Part shown: positions 4,502 to 5,635 of the stretch, piece by piece | How positions within the stretch are numbered: position 1 is the first letter of the stretch | How the letters are laid out: each line of letters starts with the position of its first letter | Made by a program: the position numbers and the translations under genes | Notes under the pieces: model-generated | What the model saw: only the letters and a program-made list of their open reading frames with translations | Told to the model about the DNA's origin: nothing | Databases searched by the model: none | Assembly: GCA_018896985.1 (NCBI GenBank) | Contig: JAHILQ010000070.1 | Span: 1 to 5,635, forward strand | Direction of reading: 5' to 3' | DNA from: Nitrospinota bacterium | GTDB lineage: Bacteria > Nitrospirota > Thermodesulfovibrionia > Thermodesulfovibrionales > UBA1546 | DNA: 5,635 nucleotides

Positions 4502-4515
4502 TTACGGAGGTAATT

Positions 4516-5457
4516 ATGGCTTTTACTGCTCCAAAAGAGACTTATTCAGGCAAAGTTTATAATGTAACAATAGGAACAGGCGACAGGGCAGCAAGCTTTG
4601 GAGGGGAAAACGTGCTTCCTTTTCTACCTTTTGAAGGAACAATCCCAAACAAACCTTTAATCGCATATGAAATACAGGACGTTCCTCCAACAGACTGGCC
4701 TGAAAACGTTCAGAAACCCTTCAGCAGTGTTTCAGGCGATCCTGTTACATGGGCAAAGTTCTGTCAGGATACGCTGAAGGCAAAGGCTATAGCTTTAAGG
4801 CTTATCGGAACCCACCCCGACAGGGAAAATCGTTCACCTGAAGATGCTGCAAAAACCGTTAAAGACGTGCTTTCTGCTATTAATGTCCCTTTGATAATAC
4901 TTGGAAGCAACAATGCAGAAAAAGACGCTCCTGTCCTGATAGCCGCTGCTGAGGCTGCAAAAGACAGGAACTGCATATTAGGCAAGGCGCAGGAAGCTAA
5001 CTATAAAACAATAGCCGCTGCGGCAATGGCAAATAACCATAAACTTATTGCAATGTCAGAGCTTGACATAAACCTTTCAAAGCAGCTTAACATACTAATA
5101 ACCCAGATGGGGTTTGACAAGGAAAGGCTTATAACAGACCCGATGTGCTCTGCGCTGGGGTATGGCCTTGAATATACATATTCGGTCATGGAGAGGATAC
5201 GGCTTGCAGCGCTTACACAGAATGACCTCACAATGCAGCCGCCTCTGCTTGCTGACGTTGGCATGTATGTATGGAAAATCAAAGAGACGCAGGCGCCCGA
5301 ATCGGACGTGCCCTTATGGGGCAATGCGGAAGAGAGAGGAATTGCATGGGAGGCAACAACTGCTGCCGCGCTTCTCATGGCGGGCGCAGAACTCTTAATC
5401 ATGAGGCATCCAAAGGCAGTTGAGGCAGTTGGAAAATTAATAGAGGAACTAATATAG
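4516..5457 (+). CDS. acsD: Corrinoid/iron-sulfur protein small subunit
   Basis: The 313-aa subunit is a TIM-barrel protein that, with AcsC, carries the cobamide cofactor. The complex takes the methyl group from AcsE and delivers it to the A-cluster of acetyl-CoA synthase. Family features seen are YSGKVYNVTIG (10-20), FGGENVLPFLPFEGTIPNKP (28-47), LRLIGTHPD (94-102), the long DPMCSALGYGLEYTYSVMERIR stretch (208-229), ADVGMYVWKIKE (246-257) and WGNAEERGIAWE followed by AGAELLIMRHPKA (268-301). It has no iron-sulfur cysteine cluster of its own, as expected. Length is close to the Moorella subunit (about 323 aa). ATG follows GGAGG (4506-4510) by five bases. The TAG stop lies inside the first repeat word of the next spacer. 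The order acsE-acsD-acsC implies co-transcription. Confidence 0.94.
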   Translation: MAFTAPKETYSGKVYNVTIGTGDRAASFGGENVLPFLPFEGTIPNKPLIAYEIQDVPPTDWPENVQKPFSSVSGDPVTWAKFCQDTLKAKAIALRLIGTHPDRENRSPEDAAKTVKDVLSAINVPLIILGSNNAEKDAPVLIAAAEAAKDRNCILGKAQEANYKTIAAAAMANNHKLIAMSELDINLSKQLNILITQMGFDKERLITDPMCSALGYGLEYTYSVMERIRLAALTQNDLTMQPPLLADVGMYVWKIKETQAPESDVPLWGNAEERGIAWEATTAAALLMAGAELLIMRHPKAVEAVGKLIEELI

Positions 5458-5537
5458 CGTTATAGCGTGATGCGTTGTGCGTTATAGCGTAAAGGAATAA
5501 TTTACCGAGACGCAATAAACGCAATAACGCAATAAAC
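5453..5537 (+). repeat. Short-word direct/inverted repeats in the acsD-acsC spacer
   Basis: GCGTTATAGCGT is present at 5457-5468 and 5479-5490, with an extra GCGTT at 5472-5476. To the right, ACGCAATAA occurs three times (5510-5518, 5519-5527 and 5527-5535, the last two sharing one base). TGCGTTAT (5478-5485) is the exact complement of ATAACGCA (5524-5531), so the halves can fold into a stem with a 38-nt loop. The acsD stop codon is inside the first copy and the acsC ribosome site GGAGG (5538-5542) follows the last. The design mirrors the acsE-acsD spacer with a different word. No T-run terminator follows. Confidence 0.7.
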
Positions 5538-5550
5538 GGAGGTTTTAGAT

Positions 5551-5635
5551 ATGGCTCTGTCAGGCGTTGCGATATTTAAATTATTACCAAAGACAAACTG
5601 CAAAAAATGCGGACATCCCACATGCCTTGCATTTG
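5551..5635 (+). CDS. acsC: Corrinoid/iron-sulfur protein large subunit, N-terminus only
   Basis: Only the first 28 residues are inside the window; the gene runs off the right edge. It begins MALSGVAIFKLLPKTNC and shows the start of the N-terminal 4Fe-4S motif, Cys17-x2-Cys20-x4-Cys25, embedded in NCKKCGHPTCLAF. This is characteristic of the AcsC/CdhE large subunit, whose cluster keeps the cobalt reduced for methyl transfer; the fourth ligand lies beyond the window. ATG is eight bases after GGAGG (5538-5542). Similar Cys motifs occur in related Fe-S domains, but the position directly after acsD makes AcsC by far the best call. The C-terminal cobamide-binding part cannot be checked here. Confidence 0.92.
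   Translation, partial: MALSGVAIFKLLPKTNCKKCGHPTCLAF

Noticed and set aside
4443..5537. CRISPR array
   Set aside because: The repeats are only 8-13 bases, partly inverted, and have no regular unique spacers or cas genes.

Overview
The window looks like a chromosomal segment of an anaerobic, autotrophic (CO2-fixing or acetogenic-type) bacterium that uses the bacterial Wood-Ljungdahl pathway. The main evidence is an acsE-acsD-acsC run on the + strand (3575 to the right edge): a methyl-H4folate:corrinoid protein methyltransferase and both subunits of the corrinoid iron-sulfur protein (CFeSP). Strong AGGAGG-type ribosome sites, moderate-to-low GC and the general look of the proteins suggest Nitrospirota (Thermodesulfovibrionia-like) or a neighbouring phylum such as Desulfobacterota. 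That placement is a guess from family resemblance, not a computed result.

Layout. Positions 16-84 hold a tiny Cys/His/Lys-rich ORF with a perfect Shine-Dalgarno. A compact 102-bp repeat (123-224), built almost wholly of 7-bp-arm/5-nt-loop hairpins, separates it from the convergent gene mtgA (235-1050, - strand), a monofunctional peptidoglycan glycosyltransferase. Positions 1152-2556 form a + strand accessory block between two - strand housekeeping genes, mtgA and thiD. It contains a membrane-anchored repeat protein (1289-1795) and a YefM/YoeB-type toxin-antitoxin pair (2004-2506). thiD (2544-3308, - strand) encodes the HMP/HMP-P kinase of thiamine synthesis. An AT-rich divergent gap (3309-3574) leads into the acs genes.

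The most notable observation is that the accessory block reads as two integron gene cassettes. Each gene is followed by a sequence with attC architecture. The site after the first gene (1801-1934) matches the left-hand attC pattern TAACAA-NN-CGTT-NN-AG exactly, has complementary L boxes with one extrahelical base, equal 5-nt R-L spacers and a 10-bp perfect central stem. The site after the toxin is shorter and degenerate and runs into the end of thiD. No integrase is in the window, so this would be an integrase-less cassette cluster (CALIN-like) or an off-site insertion. A TTGACA-N17-TAGGAT promoter sits upstream of the first cassette, where an integron would place its cassette promoter.

The acs genes act in order. 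AcsE moves the methyl group of CH3-H4folate to the cobalt of CFeSP (AcsC + AcsD), which passes it to acetyl-CoA synthase; the synthase and CO dehydrogenase genes are not in view. Both spacers inside this operon (acsE-acsD and acsD-acsC) carry unrelated repeated words with the same design: copies of a word on the left, complementary copies on the right, then the next ribosome site. thiD has a TATAAT box six bases before its ATG and no ribosome site, which suggests a leaderless transcript. The toxin has Lys where YoeB-type toxins usually carry the catalytic Glu.
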